Assembly (NCBI GenBank): GCA_944385365.1 | Contig: CALWWW010000003.1 | Location: 1 to 64,000, forward strand | Direction of reading: 5' to 3' | From: an uncultured Oscillospiraceae bacterium | GTDB lineage: Bacteria; Bacillota; Clostridia; Oscillospirales; Oscillospiraceae | Length of the DNA stretch: 64,000 bases | Notes under the pieces: generated by a model | What the model saw: the letters and a program-made list of their open reading frames with translations, nothing else | Told to the model about the DNA's origin: nothing | Database searches by the model: none | Program-made: the position numbers and the translations under genes | In this document: piece by piece, positions 1-7,930 of the stretch | How the letters are laid out: every line of letters begins with the position of its first letter | Numbering within the stretch: position 1 is the stretch's first letter

Positions 1-365
1 AGGGCGCGAATGTAGTTCAGGCAGTCCACCGTATTTCTGGCGAAGCGGGAGATGGATTTGGTCAGGACAATGTCGATCTTCTTTTGCTTGCACATCCGGA
101 TCATCTTCAGGAATTCAGGGCGCTTGCGGGCTGAAGTACCTGTGATGCCCTCGTCAGCAAAGATTCCAGCCATGGTCCAGTCACGGTTGGTCATGATCTT
201 GTCGGTGTAGTAATTCTGCTGGGCTTCATAGCTGGTGAGCTGTTCCTCATCGTCGGTGGAAACACGGCAGTAGGCTGCCACTCGGAGCTGTCGCTTAATA
301 GTTTGCTGGGCTGCAGCCTCCGGCTTGGCGGGGATGGTAATGACTTTAGGCGGGCTTTCTCTCAT
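1..365 (-). CDS. serine recombinase, N-terminal part (runs off window)
   Basis: Reading the minus strand from ATG at 365 gives the catalytic resolvase domain of a large serine recombinase: [13 protein letters not shown] (the Ser is the nucleophile), [15 protein letters not shown], and [16 protein letters not shown], all hallmarks of the family. These enzymes perform site-specific integration and excision of conjugative elements through a covalent 5'-phosphoserine intermediate. The frame is open to base 1, so the recombinase and zinc-ribbon domains lie outside the window. The ATG overlaps the TGA of the upstream recombinase gene (ATGA), so translation is probably coupled. It is the third of three tandem recombinase genes. 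Confidence 0.9.
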   Translation of the reverse strand, partial: MRESPPKVITIPAKPEAAAQQTIKRQLRVAAYCRVSTDDEEQLTSYEAQQNYYTDKIMTNRDWTMAGIFADEGITGTSARKRPEFLKMIRMCKQKKIDIVLTKSISRFARNTVDCLNYIRA

Positions 366-1114
366 ACTGTTTCACTTCTTCCTATTATTTGATGATTTTT
401 TAATCGAATATCTATGGTTCCATCTTTGTAGCACAGGATAGCGGAGACGGAACTTTGCAGCAGTTCATCATCCAGCTCAGCCATAAGCTCATGCCTGGAG
501 AACAGCCTGCGGAGTCGGATGGTTTCATACTGGTTTGGATCTATGGCACTGTATTGTGCTGCGGCGATGGCCAGAATGAGATTCTGAGCTGCATCCTCAT
601 CGATTGGCTGTTGCTCCATCACGGCATCCAGTTCCTTTTGTAACATCTGCTCGGGGGTATATGGCAGATGTTCCGGTGTTGGTAGAGTGATGTGTTCCGG
701 TGATGCAATCAGACCGTTGAGTAGGTTGCGAACCTGCTGTTCCATCTGCTCTGTGGCGGTATGGCCGCTCAGCCGGCGCAGGAGCTTTTGTGTTTCCGTT
801 TTTTGTGTGGGAGCCTGTTTTGCGCTTCGCTTTTCGAGGACTCTGCTCAGTGTTTTCTGGTCGATGATGGCCGGATAATCACTCTCCCCGGTGTAGCGAC
901 GATCTTCTAAAATTCGGGCGACCATGTTTTTATTCCATAACTTTCCCTCATCATAGGGAATCGGCTGCTCCCTCAGCTGGGCTACCAATATGTTGAAGGA
1001 GGCACCGGATAGGTACTGTTGGAAGATATACTCCACCAGTTTTGCTTCTTGGGCGTGGAGAACAATTTCCCCCATTTTCACTTGGTAACCAAAGGGCTGC
1101 TTTCGAATGCCCAT
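362..1114 (-). CDS. recombinase-domain protein lacking the catalytic resolvase domain
   Basis: A 250-aa protein. The N-terminal half (about residues 1-95) resembles the DNA-binding recombinase domain of large serine recombinases: PFGYQV, a segment like [15 protein letters not shown], and [17 protein letters not shown]. The rest is helical. No resolvase catalytic domain (YxRVS) precedes it, so on its own it cannot cleave DNA. Small accessory recombinases of this kind are known beside full-length ones in clostridial conjugative elements and probably assist the catalytic partner. Its ATG overlaps the preceding stop (TAATG) and its stop overlaps the next ATG, giving a tightly coupled three-gene set. 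Confidence 0.75.
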   Translation of the reverse strand: MGIRKQPFGYQVKMGEIVLHAQEAKLVEYIFQQYLSGASFNILVAQLREQPIPYDEGKLWNKNMVARILEDRRYTGESDYPAIIDQKTLSRVLEKRSAKQAPTQKTETQKLLRRLSGHTATEQMEQQVRNLLNGLIASPEHITLPTPEHLPYTPEQMLQKELDAVMEQQPIDEDAAQNLILAIAAAQYSAIDPNQYETIRLRRLFSRHELMAELDDELLQSSVSAILCYKDGTIDIRLKNHQIIGRSETV

Positions 1115-1962
1115 TACCGCACCGTCCTCTCTATGATCTCGAGCAGCTCCAATCCGTTTTTCAGGCGGAAGCGGAGCTGTTCGCTGCTGTCTACGATGAT
1201 TCTGTCAATGAGTTCACCGAACAGCTCCGCATCGAAGTCATTAAGGAAGTCCGGCCCTGCATCCAGTATTTCCATCAGTTCCCGCGTTTGGGCGATGGTG
1301 CTATCGCCATCGGCGACCAGCAGGCGTTCCTTTTTCAGCTTTGCGGTACGGAGCTGTTCGGTCAGCTCGTTGTTTTGGGATATAAAAAAGTCAGGATCAA
1401 TGAGTCCTTGCTCTTTCAGCGCGGCCAGCATTTGATTCTGACTTGTTAATTCAGATATTTGTTTGTTGAGTTCAATGACATCCAGACTCCATAGCATTCG
1501 ACGGTTGCGGATTGCCTGGAGTAAGTTGAGCATTTGGGTGAGGATAGCTTCACCGTGTATCTTGAGATTGTAATGCAGTCGAAGGAATGCCCTGCGAATT
1601 TCTGCATCAGGCACTTGCGTAACAGGGCAGCTCTGGATGTCCTCATTGTGCTTCCTGCAGCTCCAAAAAACTTTCCCATGGCTGACTTTCTTTCGAAAGG
1701 ATGTTCCGCACTGACCACAGAATACTTTTTGATCGAAGGGGGATCTATTTTCGGGGCATACTTCTCGTTTTGCGCGTTGCCCAAGGAGCATCTGAACTGC
1801 GTCAAATTCTTCTTTCGTGATAATTGCTGGGTGTGTTGCCTCGGCATAATACATTTCCTTTTCACCACGGTTTCGCACCATCACGGGAGGAAACGCATCT
1901 GATGTCTCCTTTCGAGTTTGGGATGTAAGCAAAGCATACTGGGGTGCTGCCGAAATAGCCAT
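1114..1962 (-). pseudogene. serine recombinase lacking its catalytic N-terminus
   Basis: The 282-aa frame starts inside the recombinase domain (PPVMVRNRGEKEMYYAEATHPAI is like the usual 'PP..V.N.G....Y.E..HPAII' segment). It continues through a zinc ribbon (CGQCG...FWSCRKH...SCP, about residues 88-115) and a coiled-coil tail. An in-frame TGA lies immediately before the ATG, and no resolvase domain is found between here and the ArdA-like gene 75 bases upstream. About 200 N-terminal residues are therefore missing, which points to a deletion that joined two separated parts of the element. The tail still runs intact into the next recombinase gene. Confidence 0.75.
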
Positions 1963-2036
1963 TCACAGAAACCAACGAAAAACCGCCCCTGCATCCGGGC
2001 AAGATGGATAGGCTGTCCGGTGGTGCAGCAAATGCG

Positions 2037-3230
2037 TCAAGAAAGCCCTCCCATCTGCTGATCCGGTTCCCGTGCTTCCTCAAGATCACCCATCATCAGC
2101 TCCTCCAGTCCCAGGCTGCCGTGATAGGCCAGGTAGCCCAGGTCGGTAAATACGCCGTTCTCCTGTGCCATGTGCTGCCGTCCATACTTTTCATAGTCGT
2201 AGAACTCCTCCAGATCGGGATCATATGCAAAGCGCCCTGATTCCCGGATCTGATATTTTCCGTACTCTTCCGGGGTTTGTACACCGGGAGCAAACGAAAA
2301 CAGCCCCAGCTGATCCACAAGAAGGCAAATCTGGCCGGCACTCTCCGGCGCAGTCGCATGAATTACCGCGCCCAACTTTCTGCGGTTGAATTCAGAGAGA
2401 CGGCTTACAGCAAGCGTCAGTTCATTGAGATCGAAAATGTCCTCGTTCGGGAGATCCAGTACCGCATGAACCTCCGCCGGAAAAGCGTTTTCTTCAATCT
2501 GAATGCGTACATCGTTCCAGTCCATGATACCGGAGCGGCGGGCCGCCCGTTCGATCTGGCATCTGGAAGCTGGCAGGCAAAGCCAGGTGATATTTGTGGT
2601 ATCTTCCGGCTCCTGTCTGGAGCTCAGTCCAACCAGAATCGAATCCGCTTCATAGTGATACGCGGGAAACTGTTTACCGTCATAGAGCGGTTCCAGCTTC
2701 ATGCCGTTGTCATAGACAACGCCATAACGTGTAACAGTCCCTTCCCCGCCCTCGATCAAGAGAAGCGCTGTTTCCTCACCATCCAGATTTTTCAGTTCCT
2801 CGATGTCGGCACATCCGCCATGCGTATTGAGGTAGTGACTTCGGCCGACAGCCTCCAGATTACAAAAATCCTGAATCACGGTTACCTGCTGGCAGCAGAA
2901 TGTCAGATTGATCAGGTCTTTCATACTGGTCAGTTCCAGCTTGTCTGCCATGGCATGAAATTGCAGAAATTCTTCATGGTCGAAACTATCCAGCCGCTTG
3001 GCCAAATAGTCCAGTTCATCCAGGTTGATCCGGGTGTGGAGCAGCCGGTCCAGAACAGGCCACTTGCTTTGGAGCTCGTCCACATAACAATCGGATGCGG
3101 AAACGTCTCCAATCTCCAGTGCTTCCAGCAGCGCAACGCAGTGGTCATACTGTTCTCTTGGAATGGGAAACGGGATTGTCGCCACACCGTACTCGGGGTG
3201 GCCCGGATTACTCAGAATTGCTTCTATCAT
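2037..3230 (-). CDS. ArdA-like antirestriction domain protein
   Basis: About 397 aa from ATG at 3230; an in-frame ATG at 3254 would add eight residues, but AAAGGATGG precedes the 3230 start at a better distance. The central acidic segment (INLDELDYLAKRLDSFD) and the C-terminal EYGKY...GYLAYHG segment resemble ArdA-type DNA-mimic antirestriction proteins of Tn916-like elements, but this protein is over twice the usual ~165 aa. ArdA protects incoming DNA from type I restriction after conjugation. The high content of Asp and Glu fits DNA mimicry. It sits between a hypothetical accessory gene and the recombinases. The family assignment is by recall, so it is moderate. Confidence 0.6.
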   Translation of the reverse strand: MIEAILSNPGHPEYGVATIPFPIPREQYDHCVALLEALEIGDVSASDCYVDELQSKWPVLDRLLHTRINLDELDYLAKRLDSFDHEEFLQFHAMADKLELTSMKDLINLTFCCQQVTVIQDFCNLEAVGRSHYLNTHGGCADIEELKNLDGEETALLLIEGGEGTVTRYGVVYDNGMKLEPLYDGKQFPAYHYEADSILVGLSSRQEPEDTTNITWLCLPASRCQIERAARRSGIMDWNDVRIQIEENAFPAEVHAVLDLPNEDIFDLNELTLAVSRLSEFNRRKLGAVIHATAPESAGQICLLVDQLGLFSFAPGVQTPEEYGKYQIRESGRFAYDPDLEEFYDYEKYGRQHMAQENGVFTDLGYLAYHGSLGLEELMMGDLEEAREPDQQMGGLS

Positions 3231-3262
3231 GTGTTTCCATACCATCCTTTCCAAGGTGAAAT

Positions 3263-3302
3263 AAAAAAAGCGCCGGAGTTTTATTTCTAAAAACTCCGGC
3301 GC
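3263..3302 (-). terminator. intrinsic terminator or leader attenuator before the ArdA-like gene
   Basis: A perfect 13-bp stem (3270-3282 with 3290-3302, GC-rich GCGCCGGAG base, 7-nt loop) followed on the minus strand by seven T. It follows the stop of the 3311-3985 gene and ends only about 30 bases before the ArdA-like start, so it may act as an attenuator as well as a terminator. Confidence 0.85.
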
Positions 3303-3310
3303 CGGGTGGA

Positions 3311-3985
3311 TTACATAGTCAGCTCCTGGCTGTATGAATTTGTCGTGTTCTGCCTCTGCTCTCCGAGCTGATTGACAATGTCAGGCATTCTGCTCTCGAT
3401 CTGATCCTGAACGCTTCTGATACACAACTCCTGTTCCCTGGTCAGATCATACCCGTTATCCAAGGTATCCGCACAGCACCGGTAGATTTCCGTAAGCTGC
3501 TGGTGGTCGAACAACTGCCGCCCGTCGATTAGGCCGGACCGCACGGCAAAGTCCTGCTTTGCCCCCTCATAATTCTCCTGATAGTAGTGCCCGTTGTTCA
3601 AGCCCGTGTGATCGCAGCTCCAGTCCCAGGTGACGAATACAACGCCATTCCCGGTCGGATGTCCGGCCAATACGGTTCCATTGAACTCGGCCAGTGTCCG
3701 GTAGTCCCCGGTCAGGCTCTGCGCTTTCAGCTGAGGCGCCTGCTCCATTCGCTGCAGATATTCCATTACTGTGCCAGCGAGCTTTGAGACCCGTTTGCAA
3801 GCCTGCTCACGTTCAGCGGTGGCAGTGTCCTCCTGGGCATAGCGGACGCCGGCACCCTCAGTGACCCGGCAGAGCGGTGCGCCATCCCATTCCACCGGGA
3901 GCAGGCCACCCTGCTCTGGCAGCACGGAAAATCCTTCCCGTCGGAGTGCAATGCCAAGCTCCTCAAAATACTGTTCTCTATTCAT
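3311..3985 (-). CDS. hypothetical protein of the integrative element
   Basis: A 224-aa soluble protein, rich in Gln and Glu. The start is set by AGGAGGAAAGCAAT directly before ATG. I do not recognise a catalytic motif. The segment FVTWDWSCDHTGLNNGHYY, followed by AKQDFAVRSGLI, looks like a conserved core, and the position beside an ArdA-like gene suggests an accessory protein of the conjugative element. It is preceded on its own strand by two oligo-U hairpins and followed by a third, so its transcription is insulated or attenuated. No signal peptide or membrane segment is visible. Confidence 0.7.
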   Translation of the reverse strand: MNREQYFEELGIALRREGFSVLPEQGGLLPVEWDGAPLCRVTEGAGVRYAQEDTATAEREQACKRVSKLAGTVMEYLQRMEQAPQLKAQSLTGDYRTLAEFNGTVLAGHPTGNGVVFVTWDWSCDHTGLNNGHYYQENYEGAKQDFAVRSGLIDGRQLFDHQQLTEIYRCCADTLDNGYDLTREQELCIRSVQDQIESRMPDIVNQLGEQRQNTTNSYSQELTM

Positions 3986-4032
3986 ATTGCTTTCCTCCTA
4001 TGTTTGGTGCCCTTTTTGATTTGTCTGAAAGC

Positions 4033-4080
4033 AAAAAAGGCGCCAATCTGTTGGTTCGTTACGACCAACAAATTGACGCC
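4033..4080 (-). terminator. oligo-U hairpin upstream of the 3311-3985 gene
   Basis: Inverted repeat of 17 bases (4039-4055 with 4064-4080, two differences that still pair as G-U on one strand), 8-nt loop TCGTTACG, followed on the minus strand by six T. Its base GGCG resembles the other two hairpins of this element. Confidence 0.7.
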
Positions 4081-4103
4081 TAAAACATTGTGTATTCTAT
4101 TGG

Positions 4104-4150
4104 TAAAAAATAGCGCCCTTTTTGAAAATTGCTGCTTCAAAAAGGGCGCT
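4104..4150 (-). terminator. oligo-U hairpin, distal copy
   Basis: Perfect 15-bp stem (4112-4126 with 4136-4150; AGCGCCCTTTTTGAA arm), 9-nt loop, then A and six T on the minus strand. The gene it terminated is not present upstream, so it may mark the end of a lost operon or a leader attenuator. Confidence 0.75.
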
Positions 4151-4184
4151 GGATACTCTGTTTTTCGCCAATCACCAGCAAATT

Positions 4185-4209
4185 GGGGGTTCGGGTCCCG
4201 CCAGTCGCT
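4185..4209 (+). other. tRNA 3'-end-like sequence (possible attachment-site remnant)
   Basis: GGGGGTTCGGGTCCCGC followed by CAGTCGCT resembles a T-arm plus the 3' acceptor strand. No matching 5' acceptor strand (GCGACTG) or anticodon arm is found just upstream, the T-loop has G instead of the conserved A58, and one T-stem pair is mismatched. It is therefore not a functional tRNA. A tRNA or tmRNA 3' fragment is what an integrase leaves at the far end of an inserted element. Confidence 0.35.
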
Positions 4210-4270
4210 TTAAAAAGGTGGTTGGCATCTATGGAACAACTTAAAAAAATACGAACCGAAAAAAGCCCGG

Positions 4271-4317
4271 AAACGGTTGATGCCACTGGCTTTTCGCCAG
4301 TGGCATCTATACCGTTT
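4271..4317. repeat. long near-perfect inverted repeat
   Basis: Inner arms GATGCCACTGGC (4279-4290) and GCCAGTGGCATC (4296-4307) are perfect, with loop TTTTC. Outer arms AAACGGT and ACCGTTT extend the stem across a small bulge. No T-run follows, so it is not a classical terminator. Confidence 0.7.
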
Positions 4318-4368
4318 TGCAATTATGGCATCGATGGAGTGACCTGAACACAATCGAAAACGGAATTC

Positions 4369-4423
4369 GCAGGAACGAACGCCATCTGCATGGGCAGACG
4401 GTGTCCGTTCCTGCACCTTTTTT
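4369..4423 (+). terminator. intrinsic terminator-like hairpin, plus strand
   Basis: A 21-base imperfect stem (4369-4389 with 4394-4414; three differences) capped by ATGG and followed by ACC and six T. No plus-strand gene ends nearby, so it either ends a short untranslated RNA or is a relic. Confidence 0.6.
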
Positions 4424-4683
4424 CCGGAAAAAGGTATTTTTCGCCGTGCCGGAATTTAATGCTTCTGTATTTCCAGTAATGCAATAGGGTAAAGAAAAGA
4501 AAGGAATTTTTGGGGAATCATACAAAGATTTTTCGACCAATTCTATGCTTTTTCTGTACGATTCATCCAAAACAGCCGCGGACCAGGGAAAAGCGAAACG
4601 GTGCGCCGTGTACCGGCGCGGTATAGTCAAATGATTTCCGTGCAAAAAAACCATATAATTTTTTCAGTTTTTCCAGATGGGAT

Positions 4684-4712
4684 TTGCGTTTTTGTCTCTG
4701 GTCTGGTATAAT
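4684..4712 (+). promoter_or_regulatory. sigma-A-like promoter of the phosphodiesterase gene
   Basis: TTGCGT (4684-4689), 17-base spacer, TATAAT (4707-4712), about 85 bases before the GTG start. The -10 is perfect; the -35 is weak. Confidence 0.55.
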
Positions 4713-4798
4713 TTGAAAGAAACACAAAGCGCGTTACATTGCTTCCCCGGCGGAGGGAAGCAATTCCTGTCATACAGGAAAAGAGAAGGGGTGATACC

Positions 4799-7684
4799 GT
4801 GAGACGAATCAAACAAATTCTGGGGCTTGTCCTGATTGCGTGCGTATGCATTTCCAGCACCGTGGCGGTACAGGCCAGACGGGGACAGAAGACTGTGGTT
4901 CGTGTGGGATTCCCCATCCAATATGGTATCTCCTATCTGGATGAGAACGGCAATTACGCCGGATATATGGTAGACTATCTGGAGCAGCTGAGCCTGTATA
5001 CCAACTGGGACTATGAATACGTCATGGTGGACGGGGACCTGAATACCCAGATTCTGACCCTCATGGAAATGCTGATGAACGGCGAGATCGACATGATGGG
5101 CACCATGAACCGCAGCCCCCAGCTGGAAGAGATGTTCCTGTATCCCAGCTACAGCTATGGCACCACCTATACGGCGCTGACGGTCCGGGAGGATTCCGCG
5201 TGGGTGGAAGACGATTACTCCAACTGGAATGGTATGAAAATCGCCACCTCCCGGGAGCAGACCCAGCGTATGGACCAGTTGGAGCAGTATGCCCAGCTCA
5301 ACGACTTTACCTATGAGACAGTGGAATACGATACCATTGCGGAGGCGCTGGAGGGCGTGTGCAAGGGCGAAGCCGACGCTACGCTGCAAGTGGATATTGC
5401 GATCATGGACAACTTCCGCAGCATCGCCCGGTTCTCTCCCACGCCGTACTATTTCGCGCTGTACCAGGAGAATTACCAGCTGCTGCAAACGCTCAATACA
5501 GCGTTGTATAACATGAATCGCGCCTATCCCCATCTGCAAACGGAGCTGTACGACGAGTATTTTTATTCCTATGACCGCTTTATGCTGTCGGAGGATGACA
5601 AACGGCACATTGCGGACCTGGGCACATTGAAGGTGGCGTTCTGCGACGGCAACGCGCCGCTCCAATACGTCAAAAACGGGGAAGTGGGCGGCATGGCCGC
5701 CATGTTCTTTGAGAACTTTGCGGACGCCACAGGGCTGCAATATGAACCGGTGATCGTGGATTCGTGCGCCCATGGCATCGAATTGATTGAGGCCGGAGAA
5801 GTGGATATCATCGCCTGTGCGGCCAGCACCTCCAGTTATATCGCCGTGGACGGTATTCAGTTCTCTCTGTCGTATTTCAGCGGCAGCAGTCTGCTGGTTT
5901 CCTCGCCTACGGCTACGGACCCGGCGGACTACGACACCCAGCGGTTCTATACCAATACGCAGCGGGTCCTCAACAGTCTGCGTAAGAACGAGATGGGATA
6001 TGCGCGTCTGGACGCCTATTCTGTCAACTATTATCTGCAGAAAAAGGTTCTGTATGATGAACTGAACGTGGATTGGTCCAGCAGCAAAAATGTCTCCTAC
6101 TGTGTGGGCATCACCAGTCAGGTCCCCAGTGAATTGCTGACGATTTTCAACCACTATATCAGCACCATTACCGATGTGGAAAGTCAGAGCATGTTCTACC
6201 GTGCCATGTCGGAGAAGGTGGAATATACCCCTGCCGAGTGGCTGTACGTGTATAAGGTCTATCTGATTGGAGCCGTTGTGGTGCTGGGGCTGGCGGTATG
6301 TCTCTATCTGCTCTACCGCAACGGCAAGAAGGCGCAGCACGAAATGGCGCTGACCCAGCAGCAGCTGGAACAGCTGTCCCGTTATGATGCGCTCACCGGC
6401 GCGTACAATGGCGGAGAATTCCGCAGCTTGTTGGGTTTGGCCTGTAAACAGAAGATTCCAATGGTGCTGGTGGCACTGAATCTGCGGAACTTTAAATACA
6501 TCAACGAGACGTATGGCTTGACCACGGCGGACAAGTTCCTATGCGGGATCAAGCGCTGTCTGGACAGCATCCAGCAGCCCGGCGAGTTTTTCTGCCGGCA
6601 ATCGGCGGATGTATTCTACCTTGCGCTGCGGGAGACAGAGCCGGAGCAGGCCATGGCTCGGATTGAGACGCTGCGAGACCGGATTCAGCAGACGGCAACC
6701 ACGCTGTTGGGCCAATATCCCGTTTCCATTTACTGCGGTATTGTCCAAACGGCGACGGCGCCGGAGCCGTTCTCCGCTTCGGCTAAACATAACTACATGA
6801 TGGCTGCCCTGGCCCAGGCCAAGAAGAGCAAGAAAGAGAACGTATGCGTGTATGATCAGGAGCTCCATAAGATCGAGCAGGTCCGTCTCTATGCGGAAAG
6901 CAATATGCACCGCGCCCTGGAGCAGGAGGAGTTCAAGTTGTATTTGCAGCCGAAAATTGATCTCAGCACCGGTTTGCTCATTGGCGCTGAAGCATTGGTT
7001 CGCTGGCAGACCCACGACCGGGGAATGCTGTTCCCCGACCAGTTTATCCCCCTGTTTGAAGAAAACGGATTCTGCGTCCAGCTGGACCTCTATATGGTAG
7101 AGCAGGCCTGTAAGCAGCTGCGGCGCTGGATGGACGAGGGCATGGCCCCCACCAATATCTCCGTCAATCAGACACGCCTGCTGTTTGCCAGTGAGGGTTA
7201 TGTGAAAAAGCTCCTGGCCATCACGGAAAAATACGATGTTTCGCCGCAATATATCACGCTGGAGATTCTGGAAAGCCTGGTTCTGGACCATGTGGACCAC
7301 ATCAACGCCTGTATTGAAGAGCTGCGTGCAGCTGGGTTCCGGATTTCCATGGACGATTTCGGCAGCGGTTACTCCTCACTGAATACCCTGGGACGGCTGA
7401 AAATCGATGAATTGAAGCTGGACCGGCTGTTCCTTATGGGAGCGGCCAAGGATACAGATGGCAGCCAGCGCAAGATTATGGCCTGTATTCTGGAGCTGGC
7501 CAAACAGCTGCATATCAGCACTGTGGCAGAGGGTGTAGAGACCCAGGAAAACGAACAGATGATGGTACAGCTCTGCTGCAATTACGGCCAGGGCTACTAC
7601 TACAGCCGTCCGCTGACCATAGAGGATTTTGAGCGGGACTTCCTGGCGCCCTATTCCCGCCATGTCCAGGCCGGTGTCCGCTGA
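4799..7684 (+). CDS. membrane c-di-GMP phosphodiesterase with two solute-binding sensor domains
   Basis: 961 aa from GTG at 4799 (AGAAGGGGTGAT just upstream). A signal-anchor (about residues 8-25) is followed by two tandem SBP_bac_3-type extracellular domains (about 34-255 and 278-480), a membrane helix (about 487-508), a GGDEF-like domain and an EAL domain. The GGDEF signature is degenerate (RQSADVF), so no cyclase activity is expected. The EAL domain keeps its motifs: EALVRW (731-736), VNQT, LEILES, DDFGSGYSSL, AEGVET and QGYYYSRPL. It should hydrolyse c-di-GMP in the cytoplasm in response to small ligands (amino-acid-like by family). It stands alone between hairpins. It resembles BvgS-type sensor architecture with an EAL output. 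Confidence 0.92.
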   Translation: MRRIKQILGLVLIACVCISSTVAVQARRGQKTVVRVGFPIQYGISYLDENGNYAGYMVDYLEQLSLYTNWDYEYVMVDGDLNTQILTLMEMLMNGEIDMMGTMNRSPQLEEMFLYPSYSYGTTYTALTVREDSAWVEDDYSNWNGMKIATSREQTQRMDQLEQYAQLNDFTYETVEYDTIAEALEGVCKGEADATLQVDIAIMDNFRSIARFSPTPYYFALYQENYQLLQTLNTALYNMNRAYPHLQTELYDEYFYSYDRFMLSEDDKRHIADLGTLKVAFCDGNAPLQYVKNGEVGGMAAMFFENFADATGLQYEPVIVDSCAHGIELIEAGEVDIIACAASTSSYIAVDGIQFSLSYFSGSSLLVSSPTATDPADYDTQRFYTNTQRVLNSLRKNEMGYARLDAYSVNYYLQKKVLYDELNVDWSSSKNVSYCVGITSQVPSELLTIFNHYISTITDVESQSMFYRAMSEKVEYTPAEWLYVYKVYLIGAVVVLGLAVCLYLLYRNGKKAQHEMALTQQQLEQLSRYDALTGAYNGGEFRSLLGLACKQKIPMVLVALNLRNFKYINETYGLTTADKFLCGIKRCLDSIQQPGEFFCRQSADVFYLALRETEPEQAMARIETLRDRIQQTATTLLGQYPVSIYCGIVQTATAPEPFSASAKHNYMMAALAQAKKSKKENVCVYDQELHKIEQVRLYAESNMHRALEQEEFKLYLQPKIDLSTGLLIGAEALVRWQTHDRGMLFPDQFIPLFEENGFCVQLDLYMVEQACKQLRRWMDEGMAPTNISVNQTRLLFASEGYVKKLLAITEKYDVSPQYITLEILESLVLDHVDHINACIEELRAAGFRISMDDFGSGYSSLNTLGRLKIDELKLDRLFLMGAAKDTDGSQRKIMACILELAKQLHISTVAEGVETQENEQMMVQLCCNYGQGYYYSRPLTIEDFERDFLAPYSRHVQAGVR

Positions 7685-7733
7685 GTTTGCGGTCTGACTG
7701 TGCGCAGTGTGATTCCAAAAGAATATCCAATCA

Positions 7734-7766
7734 ACGCCCCCGGTACGGAATCTGTACCGGGGGTGT
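7734..7766 (+). terminator. hairpin after the phosphodiesterase gene
   Basis: Stem of 13 bases (7734-7746 with 7754-7766, one G-U) and a 7-nt loop. No strong T-run follows, so termination is weak or aided by other factors. Confidence 0.5.
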
Positions 7767-7846
7767 TGCCGTGTGTAGGAACGCTGCTGTAAAAAACTAT
7801 GCGTTATCACAGAAAATTCAAAGAAACTTTTGTGGAATCCATGCGG

Positions 7847-7902
7847 TTGACATTTTGCAGAAGGAGGAGTATGGTTATAGCAACGTAATGCATACGTATT
7901 CA
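7847..7902 (+). promoter_or_regulatory. promoter with LacI-family operator (dehydrogenase/glycerate kinase operon)
   Basis: TTGACA (7847-7852), 17-base spacer, TATGGT (7870-7875), then the operator TGCATACGTATTCA at 7889-7902, just past the expected transcription start. The same geometry occurs before the LacI-family gene (operator beginning 14-15 bases after the -10). Confidence 0.75.
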
Positions 7903-7930
7903 CACCTGGATTTCAAAGGAGGATCTGCAA

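Larger units (their letters stand above)
4151..4798. other. non-coding junction between element remnant and chromosome
   Basis: About 650 bases without a credible gene. It contains a tRNA-like 3' end (4185-4209), a long palindrome (4271-4317), a terminator-like hairpin (4369-4423), an AT-rich stretch and the promoter of the phosphodiesterase gene at 4684-4712. The boundary of the integrative-element remnant probably lies within 4150-4420. Confidence 0.6.

Noticed and set aside
4137-4322. Small minus-strand frame with a GGTRTPNLL-like segment
   Set aside because: This peptide is the usual mistranslation of an antisense tRNA T-arm; I annotate the DNA as a tRNA-like 3' end instead.
4664-6340. 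A 558-codon minus-strand frame opposite the phosphodiesterase gene
   Set aside because: It is antisense to clear SBP domains, rich in His and Gln, and has no ribosome site.
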